Source of the DNA: Enhygromyxa salina
GTDB lineage: Bacteria > Myxococcota_A > Polyangia > Nannocystales > Nannocystaceae
Length of the DNA stretch: 64,000 bases
NCBI RefSeq assembly: GCF_002994635.1
Contig: NZ_PVNL01000147.1
Location: 62,001 to 126,000 of the forward strand
Direction of reading: 5' to 3'
Under the pieces are notes generated by a model. It ran no database searches. It was given only the letters and a program-made list of their open reading frames with translations, and was not told the DNA's origin. Below, piece after piece: positions 41,523-49,557 of the stretch. The position numbers and the translations under genes were made by a program. The stretch's first letter is position 1, and the number at the start of each line of letters is the position of its first letter.

Positions 41523-43766
41523 ATGGACCGCACCCCCGACGCGCTGTTCGAGATTGTCTGGACCCCGATCGAGCCCTCATCCGCCGCGCCCCCGCGGCGT
41601 GATCGAGCGTTGATCCTGGCCGGCGACGAGCAGCTGGCCGACGCGCTGCAGTGGGCGGGCGAGCAAGCCGGGATCAGCGTGAGCGTGATGGGGTGGCGCG
41701 AGACCGATCTCGACGATGAGACCACGCTCGACGCGAAGCTTCGGGCTTGTGCCTACGACGAAGTCTGGCTGGTGGTCGGGCAGCCGCGCCTGCAGGGGCG
41801 GGCCCTCGCGCCCGCGCAGCTCGACGAGCTCCTGCGCCGCGGGCCCGGGACCTTGGCCGCGTGCGCGCGCAGCTTGGTAGGTCTCGCCGCCGAGGGTCAG
41901 CCGACGCCGCGCCTGCGGGTGATCAGCTGTGGCGCCTGCGCGGTCGAGCGGTCGGCGCTCGATCTCGCCGGAGCGTTTCAGGCGCCCGCGTGGGGGCTGG
42001 CGCGGGCGATCTGGGCCGAGCACCCCGAGCTCGACCTCGCGCTGGTCGACCTCGATCCGCAGCTCGATCCCGACCGCGCCGCGGCGGCGTTCGTGACTCG
42101 CCCGGTCATGGCTGACGACGAGCGCGAGCTGGCGCTGCGCGGGTCGTCTCGTCTGGCGCCGAGGCTGGTGCCGACGCTCGCGGGCACGAGTCGAGTCGAG
42201 CTCGATCCCGACGCCGCCTACCTGGTGGTCGGCGGGCTCGGTCGGCTTGGACGCGAGATCGCCCGCGGGCTGGTCGAGCGCGGCGCGAGGCGGCTGGTCA
42301 TGGTCGGCGTGCGGGTGCTCGCGGGCAAAGATCGCGAGCTCGAGTTCATCGCCGAGCTCGAGCTGGCGGGCGCGACCGTCGAGCTCGCGCGGGTCGACAT
42401 CCGTGACCGCGCGGCCCTGACCGCGCTGCGTCGTGAGCGTGAGGCGGCTGGCCGACCGCCGATCCGCGGGGTCGTGCACGCGGCGATGGGCGACGACGCG
42501 GGCCGACTCGTGACCCTCGAGCCCCGCACCATCGGCGAGTCGATGGCGCTCGAGGTCGCCGGGACCTGGAACCTCCACGCGGTGTTCGGTCAGCTCGTCC
42601 CGTTCTTGTCATGTACGTCCGTCGCGTCGCTGGTGCCTGGGCTCGCCCAGGGCCGCGGGTGTCAGGCGGCCGGTCACGCGTTCGTGCACGCGCTCATGAC
42701 CGCCCTGCGAGCGCGCGGATCCGTGGCGGCCGCGATCGCGTTTGGGCCGTGGCACGACAGCCCGCAGCTGCATCCGCTCCCGCGTCGGTGCATTCAGGCC
42801 GGGTTTGGTGTCGTCGATCGGTCGCTGGCGGCCGAGGCGGTCGACGCCGCGATCACGACCGCGCACGCACAGCTGGTGTGTGCGCCGATCGATCATGCTC
42901 GGATCGACCGCAGCGCCAACCCGCGGCCGGCGTTGCTCGAGAGGTTGCTCGCGGACGCGCCACCTCGGCCCGCCGGGTCGCTGGTCTCGTTCGCGATCGG
43001 CCAGGGTCGCCCGCTGTTCCTCCTGCATCCCCAAGCCGGCGAGACGAGCTGCTATGCCGCGCTCGTCGATCGGCTCACGACGACGCGGCCGCTCGTGGGT
43101 GTGCGCGCGTCATCCCTGGTCGACCGCGAGTGGCGTCCGCAATCGCTCGCGGAGATCGCTGCCGAGGCGCGCCGAACTCTGCGTAGGGTGCAGCCCGCGG
43201 GTCCGCTCGATCTGCTCGGCTGGGGCTTCGGCGGCGCGCTCGCGTTCGAGATCGCCCGACAGGAGCTCGAACAGGATCGCGGCGTGGGTCTCGTCGCCAT
43301 GCACGACAGCCACACGCCTTCGCCGCGAGCTGGGCAAGACGAGCTCGATCTGCTGGTCGCTTTCCTCGCCGATCTCGGGCAGCTCGACGCGGGAGATCGA
43401 CGCAACCTCGCCGCCCGCAGCGAGCTCGAGCACGCCCCACCGGACGTACGCCTCGATCTGCTGTTCAGGCTGGCGCACGCCAGCAAGCTGGTCCCGGCCA
43501 CCCTCGAGCTCGACGGCTTCGTCAGGCGCGTCGAGGTGTTTGTCGCGCACGCGCGGGCCCTGGCGGACTGGCGGCCACGCACGCTGGACGCGACCGTGCA
43601 CTACTTCGCGCCCAGCGGCCGCGCGACGGATGCGACCGACCACGCGCACGGCTGGCTGCCGCGCGTCGCCGAGCTCGTGACCCATCGCGTGCCGCGCGGT
43701 CGCTACGCGCTCACCACTGATCGCGGGGCGGCAGCGGTCGCGGAGGTCTTGCTGGGCCTGCTCTGA
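41523..43766 (+). CDS. Ketoreductase-thioesterase protein with lost catalytic residues (PKS tail)
   Basis: A 747-residue intact frame resembling the end of a type I polyketide synthase, without KS, AT or carrier domain. Residues 25-230 are the structural KR subdomain. Residues 230-470 are the KR Rossmann domain (LVVGGLGRLGREIARGL, RGVVHAAMGDD). The catalytic Lys aligns with Glu344 (MALEVAGTWNLH), and Tyr/Asn align with Gln381/His385 (CQAAGHAFVHAL). Residues 485-747 are a thioesterase-like alpha/beta domain in which the GxSxG elbow reads GWGFGG (Gly568 for Ser) and the terminal His region reads RGRYAL. Both active sites thus appear dead. It could be a scaffold or pseudoenzyme, or a decaying fragment; codon use is still strongly coding. 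Confidence 0.85.
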   Translation: MDRTPDALFEIVWTPIEPSSAAPPRRDRALILAGDEQLADALQWAGEQAGISVSVMGWRETDLDDETTLDAKLRACAYDEVWLVVGQPRLQGRALAPAQLDELLRRGPGTLAACARSLVGLAAEGQPTPRLRVISCGACAVERSALDLAGAFQAPAWGLARAIWAEHPELDLALVDLDPQLDPDRAAAAFVTRPVMADDERELALRGSSRLAPRLVPTLAGTSRVELDPDAAYLVVGGLGRLGREIARGLVERGARRLVMVGVRVLAGKDRELEFIAELELAGATVELARVDIRDRAALTALRREREAAGRPPIRGVVHAAMGDDAGRLVTLEPRTIGESMALEVAGTWNLHAVFGQLVPFLSCTSVASLVPGLAQGRGCQAAGHAFVHALMTALRARGSVAAAIAFGPWHDSPQLHPLPRRCIQAGFGVVDRSLAAEAVDAAITTAHAQLVCAPIDHARIDRSANPRPALLERLLADAPPRPAGSLVSFAIGQGRPLFLLHPQAGETSCYAALVDRLTTTRPLVGVRASSLVDREWRPQSLAEIAAEARRTLRRVQPAGPLDLLGWGFGGALAFEIARQELEQDRGVGLVAMHDSHTPSPRAGQDELDLLVAFLADLGQLDAGDRRNLAARSELEHAPPDVRLDLLFRLAHASKLVPATLELDGFVRRVEVFVAHARALADWRPRTLDATVHYFAPSGRATDATDHAHGWLPRVAELVTHRVPRGRYALTTDRGAAAVAEVLLGLL

Positions 43767-43787
43767 CACCTGCCGTCGCAGCTAGGA

Positions 43788-44936
43788 TCACGCTGGGGCC
43801 TGCGAGCGCTGCCCCACCAACAAATAATTGATCACCGCCCCAAACCCGAACACCGCGACGATGAAGCTGAACAGCCCGCCCACGTAGGGCAGCTCGGTCA
43901 GCACGGTCACCAGCCCCAGGCCGAGCAGCAGGCTCCACAGCACCCGCCGCCCCTCGAGCACCGGAAACCGCAAGACTCGGCGACCGAGCTCGGCGGCGAT
44001 CACCAGCTTGCCGATATACAGCGCGATCAGGTACCCGGCCATCGCGACCATCGCCAGCGGGATCCCGACCAAGGTCACCGCGGCGACCATCGAGCCGACT
44101 GGGATTGCGAACAGCGCGAGCAACCCAATCCCCACGACCCGCAGCCACTGGGTCTGGCGCTGGGGCGCACGAAACAGCCCCGGGAACAGGGCGAACGCGA
44201 CGAGCCCGAAGATCAGCCCGGCGATGATCGTGAGCAGCTGCCACGCGTAGAAGCTGAGATCGTCATAGCGGTTGTCGTCCGCGAGCGCCCCGACCTGGAC
44301 GCTGGTCGTGCCACGCACGGACGCGCCACCGTCCACCACCACGTCCTCGGCCTCTCCAACCTTCGCGGTCAGGTCACGGCCGACCGAGGCCGTGCCGCCA
44401 ACCCGCAGATCTGGGCCGCCGATGACCAGGTCGCGCTCGGTCGTTGCGTTGACGTCGACATGATCACCCATCGCGTACACGTCTCGGCCGATCGTGCCCG
44501 CGATCTCGATCTCGTTGCCCGTGAGCATGGCGTCCCCGCGCAGATCGACCGCCGGGCCGACGTTGACCCGCTGCCCCGCCGCGTACAGCTGCGCGCCCAT
44601 CGAGGCGCCGACCTCGACGTCTTGGCCCGCGGTGATCACGTTGCCGTGGACGGTCCCGCGAATGTCGACCCGCTCGGCCGCGGTCATCAGGTTGCCGTCA
44701 ATCGTGCCCTCGACCGTGACGGAGCGCGCAAACGCGACAGCGTCACCACGGACGTGCCCCTTGATCACCACCGCCTGGGCGAGCGCGATCAGGGTGTCAT
44801 CCACGATCTCGTCGGCGCCGACCTCGACCCGGTCGCCCCTGCGGATCTGCGCCGCGTGCGACACAGCTGGAACCGCGAGCACGGTGAGCGCAACGAGTGC
44901 CAGGCACAGGGCTTTGATGATCGGCGAGACCGGCAT
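43788..44936 (-). CDS. Bactofilin-like repeat protein with C-terminal membrane domain
   Basis: A 382-residue protein; ATG 44936 is preferred because it directly precedes the signal peptide (IIKALCLALVALTVLAVPAVSHA). Residues 30-235 are a right-handed beta-helix-like series of short repeats (VVIKGHVRGDAVAFARSVTVEG, IDGNLMTAAERVDIRG, VHGNVITAGQDVEVG), as in bactofilins and polymer-forming proteins. Residues 245-382 contain about four membrane helices (LLTIIAGLIFGLVAFALFPG, VVGIGLLALFAIPVGSMVAA and others). It is probably anchored in the inner membrane with the beta-helix in the periplasm. The function is unknown. Confidence 0.85.
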   Translation of the reverse strand: MPVSPIIKALCLALVALTVLAVPAVSHAAQIRRGDRVEVGADEIVDDTLIALAQAVVIKGHVRGDAVAFARSVTVEGTIDGNLMTAAERVDIRGTVHGNVITAGQDVEVGASMGAQLYAAGQRVNVGPAVDLRGDAMLTGNEIEIAGTIGRDVYAMGDHVDVNATTERDLVIGGPDLRVGGTASVGRDLTAKVGEAEDVVVDGGASVRGTTSVQVGALADDNRYDDLSFYAWQLLTIIAGLIFGLVAFALFPGLFRAPQRQTQWLRVVGIGLLALFAIPVGSMVAAVTLVGIPLAMVAMAGYLIALYIGKLVIAAELGRRVLRFPVLEGRRVLWSLLLGLGLVTVLTELPYVGGLFSFIVAVFGFGAVINYLLVGQRSQAPA

Positions 44937-45057
44937 GCTGGTGCATGTGGATCGCCGTCGGTGGCTCGTCGAGCGCAAGCTTTACCCGGCCTGCGGGCGA
45001 GTTCGCGCCCTCCGCAGTTCCCGCCTTCGTCGAATGCCACCACCTCTGTGGAAGTTC

Positions 45058-46239
45058 ATGATAGTCGATTCCGTGCGCGTGAATCGTTCGTCGTGGTCCC
45101 GCCTGACCCTCGTGTTGTTTGCGGCCACAGCTTGCCCGAGCGAGGGCGGCGACCGCAGCAACGCGCCGGGGTCTGGGGCCGCGTCCGGTCCGGTCGGCGC
45201 GTGTGCGGCTGGTGATCGATCCGCGGGCCACGAGTACGTCATGCAGCTGCGAGCACAGCGGCTCGCGTCCGACGGCTCGGCCGGCTACGCCCAGCACCGC
45301 AGCACCTTGCGCGACGCCTGCTCGCAAGGATGTGGCGCGGCGTGCCTCGAGTTCGCGCGCAACAGCTGGGCCGAGGCCGAGGCCGACGAGTTCAACGCCC
45401 TCGCCTGCACCCACGACGAGCCCGACGGCTGCGCGTGGGGGTCGAGCGAGGGGGAGGCGGCGCGCGGCGAGCTGTGTGAGCGCGGTGACCTGCTCGCGTG
45501 CGTCGACCCGGCGCCCGAGCGCCTGTCCGAGCTGGGGGCCGCCGGCTGCGACGCCAACGACGGCCGCTCGTGCAGCGTGCACGCGTGGGCCCGGTGTGGC
45601 GGCGCTGGCGAGTGCGACGAGGTTGCGATCGAAGCGGCCCGCAAGGCCGCGCAGCTGGTGCCGGAGCCCGAGATCTTCGAGATTCTCGGCGCGGTGTACT
45701 GCCACGCGGGCGAGGCCGAGCAAGCCGACGCGAGCTTCGCCGCGGCCTGTGAGCGCGGCGTGCAAGCCAGCTGCGAGCGCCGCTGCGAGCAGCTTCGACC
45801 GGCGCGCGTGATCGTGGTCCACGAGGGTTCGCGCGCGCGCTACCTGGAGATCCTGACCATGATGGCGCTGCAGTCGGACGTGCGCGAGGACTGGTACACG
45901 GCGCTGTCGCTGATGAGCGACGACGACCTGCAGGCGTTCGAGGCGGTCTTGCAGCGCTTCACCCCGCCGCTGTCGGAGCCCGGCGCCAAGGCCAAGGTCC
46001 CCGAGGCGCTTGGTGAACAGTATCCTGAGCTCGTCGCCGCCCTGCTTCGCGGGCCGCAGCTCGATTCGAAGAAGCTCGTGTACTGGTTCAAGCGGCTGCC
46101 CGACATGACCGACGAGCAGCGCAGCAACCTGCTCGAGAGCCTGCGATCGCAGTGGTGGGTGATCCCGGGTGATCCCAGCAGCTCGCCCGTCGCGTTCGTC
46201 GACCGCGTGCACCAACGCCAGATCCGAGCCCGCGACTGA
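45058..46239 (+). CDS. Lipoprotein with Sel1/TPR-like Cys-rich repeats
   Basis: A 393-residue lipoprotein. Candidate starts are ATG 45058 and GTGs at 45076 and 45082; all precede a short leader ending SWSRLTLVLFAATAC. The N-terminal half has repeated Cys-containing helical hairpins (RDACSQGCGAACLEFARNSW, LGAAGCDANDGRSCSVHAW, YCHAGEAEQADASFAAACERGVQASC) like Sel1-type repeats. The C-terminal half is all-helical without Cys (YLEILTMMALQSDVREDWYT, MTDEQRSNLLESLRSQWW). It is probably periplasmic. Its 3' end overlaps the non-native tail of the deaminase relic on the other strand. Confidence 0.78.
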   Translation: MIVDSVRVNRSSWSRLTLVLFAATACPSEGGDRSNAPGSGAASGPVGACAAGDRSAGHEYVMQLRAQRLASDGSAGYAQHRSTLRDACSQGCGAACLEFARNSWAEAEADEFNALACTHDEPDGCAWGSSEGEAARGELCERGDLLACVDPAPERLSELGAAGCDANDGRSCSVHAWARCGGAGECDEVAIEAARKAAQLVPEPEIFEILGAVYCHAGEAEQADASFAAACERGVQASCERRCEQLRPARVIVVHEGSRARYLEILTMMALQSDVREDWYTALSLMSDDDLQAFEAVLQRFTPPLSEPGAKAKVPEALGEQYPELVAALLRGPQLDSKKLVYWFKRLPDMTDEQRSNLLESLRSQWWVIPGDPSSSPVAFVDRVHQRQIRARD

Positions 46240-46863
46240 GCGCAGGGATGTCGCCGGTTTGAAGCCCCAGGCTCTCGGCCTGTCCCGTCCAGATGTTGCC
46301 TGGATAGGGGCTGAACTCGATCGCGTAGCCGGCTTCGAGAGCGTTGTTCAGCCGAATCCAGCAGGTTCCACAGGGCCGCTTGACTGCGGCAATATGGCTT
46401 TGTGCCTTGTACTTCGCGGCCTCGAGGACATCGATGAATTTCTCCTCGATGTGGCGCCCATGGTTGTTGCCCTCGATCACGTAGTAGAGCTTGTTGATGC
46501 CGCCGATCCCGAGCGCCGCCGTGGCGGCCTTTTGTCCTTGCAGTGCAGCTCGGTCGCGTATTTGGACCTCATCAGGTCCAGGATGTTCTGGGCCTCGCTC
46601 TTGGACAGCAGGTCCGCGAGCCCATCGACGTCGAGCGTCTCCGGGTCGACCTCGCCCGGGTTCCAGTTCCGCAGGCGTGTGAGCTTTCGAGACGCTCGCA
46701 GCGTCCGCTGATACCTCTCACCAGACTTACCCCAGACCTTCTTCAGCGCGACAGACCGAGAGAGCCGCCGCGGGATCAGCGGGCGCCAGGTAGGCGAGCG
46801 GGCGCGAGGCTGATCCACACGCTCCCTCTGGCCGTTCGCGCAACAGACGCACCGCAAGAACAC
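46088..46863 (-). pseudogene. Frameshifted nucleic-acid deaminase toxin relic
   Basis: Two minus-strand frames with strong coding bias join if one A is added to the aaaa run at 46530-46533. Frame one (46863 to about 46533) reads ...RRLSRSVALKKVWGK, then DPETLDVDGLADLLSKS and LMRSKYATELHCKDK. The continuation reads KAATAALGIGGINKLYYVI, EGNNHGRHIEEKFIDVLEA and VKRPCGTCWIRLNNALEAG. HIE followed 26 codons later by PCGTC is the HxE...PCxxC zinc signature of the cytidine-deaminase fold, and HxEEK is typical of polymorphic-toxin deaminases. The tail below about 46240 lies antisense to the neighbouring lipoprotein gene and is probably not native. A sequencing error would restore a gene; the N-terminal toxin delivery region is missing either way. 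Confidence 0.7.
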
Positions 46864-46940
46864 TGGTCAGCGGCTTCTCCAGCGGGTTCGAGCCGCCCCC
46901 CTTACCGGTAGCCGTTCGCGCGCCGTCCCTGTACAATCGC

Positions 46941-47552
46941 GTGGTGAGTGCGTCAGACGAGTCCACGCAGGAAACCGAGCGAAGAAACAACACACGAGCC
47001 CTGGTAGGCGTCGTCTTGTCGGTTCTCATTGTCCTGTTGACGTTTGCGTTTGCGACGCGGTCCAACGCAGAGCTCTCGCCGCAGGCATGGAACCTCATCA
47101 GCTTCTTCGTCCCGCTGGTCCCCGCGTTTCTCCTGTCTGGTAGCGCAATCTTGAAGTGGCGGAGTCCAGGCGCGCTCATGGCCAGCTTCGGGGGCAGCGT
47201 CGCGGTGTTCTTCTTTGGCGTGATGTTGCTGCAGAGCAAGGGCCTGTCGACCCCTCGCCTCTCACTCTATCGGGTCTACATGCAGGACACCGAGGACCCC
47301 GCCAGGATCCTGCACGCCGAGGTCTTTGGCGTCAACGCGGCCGACAGCGGCGTCGACTACTTCCTGACCGAGGACCACCACGTCCTCGTGGTGAGTTACC
47401 CGCCGAACACATCTTCCATCGAGATGCGCCTCGAGCTCCCGAACGACAAGCGGGCGAAGTGCAACATTGCGTACTCGCGCAACGCTCAATCGGTGGTCTA
47501 TGTCGGAGAGGGGGACGACGCAACATGCAAGCTCATCCACGCTGGCGAGTGA
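46941..47552 (+). CDS. Hypothetical membrane protein with periplasmic domain
   Basis: A 203-residue protein with tandem GTG start codons. Helices at about 20-45 (RALVGVVLSVLIVLLTFAFA), 48-70 (LISFFVPLVPAFLLSGSAI) and 78-98 (MASFGGSVAVFFFGVMLL) precede a soluble beta-rich domain (LYRVYMQDTEDPARILHAE, DYFLTEDHHVLVVSYPPN, SSIEMRLELPND) containing two Cys that could pair. No family recognised. Its stop overlaps the GTG of the next gene, starting a three-gene coupled envelope operon. Confidence 0.75.
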   Translation: MVSASDESTQETERRNNTRALVGVVLSVLIVLLTFAFATRSNAELSPQAWNLISFFVPLVPAFLLSGSAILKWRSPGALMASFGGSVAVFFFGVMLLQSKGLSTPRLSLYRVYMQDTEDPARILHAEVFGVNAADSGVDYFLTEDHHVLVVSYPPNTSSIEMRLELPNDKRAKCNIAYSRNAQSVVYVGEGDDATCKLIHAGE

Positions 47553-48154
47553 GGGCGACGCGGTGTCTCAACGGACTGACGTTGCTGGCCCTCGCGGTGT
47601 CCTCGGCGTTCATCCCAGCAACCGTGTCTGCCGAGCTGTGCACACCGTGCCTGAGCACGGGCGACTCCGGGTATTTCGTATTCTACAACAACGTGGCCAA
47701 CCTGGAGGATGTCCTCGTCCGCGCGCCCAGCAACAACGAGGTCATCACTGGGTTGAAGCAGCTGATCTCGGATCCCACGAAGTTCGCGTTCATCCGGATC
47801 CAGCACGCCAAGTACGATGTCCTTCGCACGTCAGACCCCAAGGACGTCGTCGAGATCGAGCTGGCAGCCTGGGCCTACCAGCGCAAGGATGAGACCGCGA
47901 GCTTGACCCCGACGCTCCTGTCCGCCTCGCGCAAGGTCTGGACAAAGCGAAAAGACCCGTGCAACTGCGACCGACGCCAGCTGGTCGATGGCGAGACTGC
48001 GCTCGAGCACCTCGCGGCCGAGTGTTTTGTGCTCGAGAAGCTGAAGAAAGCGACAGAGATGAAGCAAGCCCAGGGCCAATTTTACAAGATCTACTACAAG
48101 CTCCAGGGGCGTCAGAAAGAAGCCCAACGAAGCAATCCTTGCTACGGCGGATGA
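47549..48154 (+). CDS. Hypothetical exported protein
   Basis: A 201-residue protein. The GTG at 47549 overlaps the preceding stop and starts directly at a signal peptide (RATRCLNGLTLLALAVSSAF then IPATVSA); an ATG at 47525 is an alternative. The mature part begins ELCTPCLSTG with a CxxC-type pair. It continues as a mixed alpha/beta domain (GYFVFYNNVANLEDVLVRA, VITGLKQLISDPTKFAFI) and ends in a basic helical region with CNC and a terminal Cys (KKATEMKQAQGQFYKIYYKL). No family recognised. It sits 9 bases before the lipoprotein gene. Confidence 0.75.
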   Translation: MRATRCLNGLTLLALAVSSAFIPATVSAELCTPCLSTGDSGYFVFYNNVANLEDVLVRAPSNNEVITGLKQLISDPTKFAFIRIQHAKYDVLRTSDPKDVVEIELAAWAYQRKDETASLTPTLLSASRKVWTKRKDPCNCDRRQLVDGETALEHLAAECFVLEKLKKATEMKQAQGQFYKIYYKLQGRQKEAQRSNPCYGG

Positions 48155-48163
48155 GCCTGAGTG

Positions 48164-49312
48164 ATGCGTCTTCGGCACCTGGCAATCTCCGTCCTCCTGG
48201 CCGCTGAGGTCAGCGGCTGCGCGTGGGGCCGGCCGCTCTATGGCTCGATCATGGCGACCAGCATCGAGCCCATCTACACGCTTCAGCGAGAGTTGGATGA
48301 CTCCCCGCTGCTGCGGGTCATCTACGATGAAGACGTCGTATATTACACAGACATCGAGCTCGAGTCGGCGTATTGCACGGCTGCGCGCTCGGTCGACGGC
48401 TTGCGGAGGTTGCACAGCGCGCTCGATACTGCGGAGCAGGCCCTCGACGACAATGATGTGAGTCGGGCCATTCGGGCGCTGGCGGTGGAGGGGCCTCAGC
48501 TGTTGCGGCTGCTCGAGTCGATCCCGAAGGACGGCGTATTCATGGAGTTTCTGCGGCCACCGGGTACTCTGGAGTCGGCCCCGCAGACCACGCCCTTCGT
48601 CGTCGCGCTCGAGCAGCTGTTGGATCGCTGGCGAGATGGCGCTTCTTCGGCGCCAAACGCCGCGCCCAACACCACCGAGATCATGGACGCGTTCGCGGAC
48701 TCGCTGTTCGCGGTCGGGGCGAACACCGACTTCATCGCGCAGATCTTGGCGGACGCTGACGCGGCGCTGGGCGGGGCGCCCGACGCCCTCCGTCAGACAG
48801 TCGCGAGGCTCAACGATATCGCCAAAGGGGTGATCGACAAGCACGACGCCGTGGATATGCGTAAGCTGCTCGAGCTGGGCCCCACCGGTGTGGTCGTTCG
48901 CGTCACGGTCGTCGCCCCAGAAAAATCGGCGATCGCGGTCAACCCCGTGGCTGAGTTCCAGGCGTGCGGCCGGGACACCATAATTGGGCAGTTTACGCGG
49001 GTGGACACGGCGGGCGCTGCGGCCGATGTCGGCGTGACGCCCAAGACCGAGGCGCGCGACTTCGAGTTCCTGGCGACCCGCGGCGTCGATCCAGGAGGCT
49101 GCTACGAGATCATCTTCAGGATCGCCACTGGTGAAGGCGTCAAGCGGAATCCGGTCCAGGTCAACCTCGAGAACCCAAAGCGATCGACAGCCTACGGGGT
49201 GCAGCGGCCCATAAGTGAGCTGTTCGCGACTGACGGGGAGACGTCGAGTGAGGTGGTGGCCGCGCCTCGAAGCCGAGACTTCGAGTGTAGTGACGCTGAC
49301 GCGGCGCCGTGA
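48164..49312 (+). CDS. Hypothetical lipoprotein, last gene of coupled envelope operon
   Basis: A 382-residue lipoprotein; ATG 48164 follows an in-frame GTG by one codon. The leader RLRHLAISVLLAAEVSGC gives Cys19. The body is mostly helical (AARSVDGLRRLHSALDTAEQ, FADSLFAVGANTDFIAQI, APDALRQTVARLNDIAKG), followed by a beta domain (GVVVRVTVVAPEKSAIAV, GGCYEIIFRIATGEGV). No motif is recognised. With the two upstream genes it forms a membrane protein, exported protein and lipoprotein set that could build one envelope complex; that is inference from coupling. Confidence 0.75.
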   Translation: MRLRHLAISVLLAAEVSGCAWGRPLYGSIMATSIEPIYTLQRELDDSPLLRVIYDEDVVYYTDIELESAYCTAARSVDGLRRLHSALDTAEQALDDNDVSRAIRALAVEGPQLLRLLESIPKDGVFMEFLRPPGTLESAPQTTPFVVALEQLLDRWRDGASSAPNAAPNTTEIMDAFADSLFAVGANTDFIAQILADADAALGGAPDALRQTVARLNDIAKGVIDKHDAVDMRKLLELGPTGVVVRVTVVAPEKSAIAVNPVAEFQACGRDTIIGQFTRVDTAGAAADVGVTPKTEARDFEFLATRGVDPGGCYEIIFRIATGEGVKRNPVQVNLENPKRSTAYGVQRPISELFATDGETSSEVVAAPRSRDFECSDADAAP

Positions 49313-49329
49313 TCAGCTGCGCGAGCCCC

Positions 49330-49508
49330 TCGAGCGCGGTCGGAGCGTCCGCGAACGACAGCATCTGGACCATGCGGTCGCGCGCGTGACGAAAGCCGAG
49401 GCCGCGGGCCAGTGCCTGCACATCGTCGTCGCGGAGCTCGGCGACCCAGCCGCCGCTGCGCCGTACAGATACGTCGACACGCTGGCTCCACCCGTTCCCG
49501 AGCCTCAT
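49330..49508 (-). pseudogene. Penicillin-acylase-like N-terminal scrap
   Basis: On the minus strand an ATG at 49508 opens a frame reading SGGWVAELRDDDVQALARG, then LGFRHARDRMVQML. The GLGF.HA.DR..QM pattern is the hallmark of the N-terminal region of penicillin acylase (Ntn-hydrolase) proteins. After about 55 codons the similarity stops and the sequence continues as SFADAPTALEGLAQL, which resembles a segment of the IS91-type relic at 58790. Only a truncated fragment remains, wedged between the lipoprotein and ligase genes. Confidence 0.5.
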
Positions 49509-49557
49509 GAGGGGCGCGAAGTCTGTCACCGACGCAACCGCGCTAGACTTGGCAGCC

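Noticed and set aside
43788..44936. Polyketide cluster around the KR-TE gene
   Set aside because: Neighbouring genes encode a bactofilin-like protein and a Sel1-type lipoprotein; there is no KS, AT, carrier or tailoring gene.
46525..46536. Programmed -1 frameshift at acaaaagg in the deaminase relic
   Set aside because: The heptamer does not fit X-XXY-YYZ and no downstream pseudoknot is evident; a single-base loss in the A-run is simpler.
46870..46910. tRNA-like T-arm (gggttcgagccgcccc)
   Set aside because: The stem does not pair properly around the ttcgagc loop and no acceptor, D or anticodon arm could be built around it.
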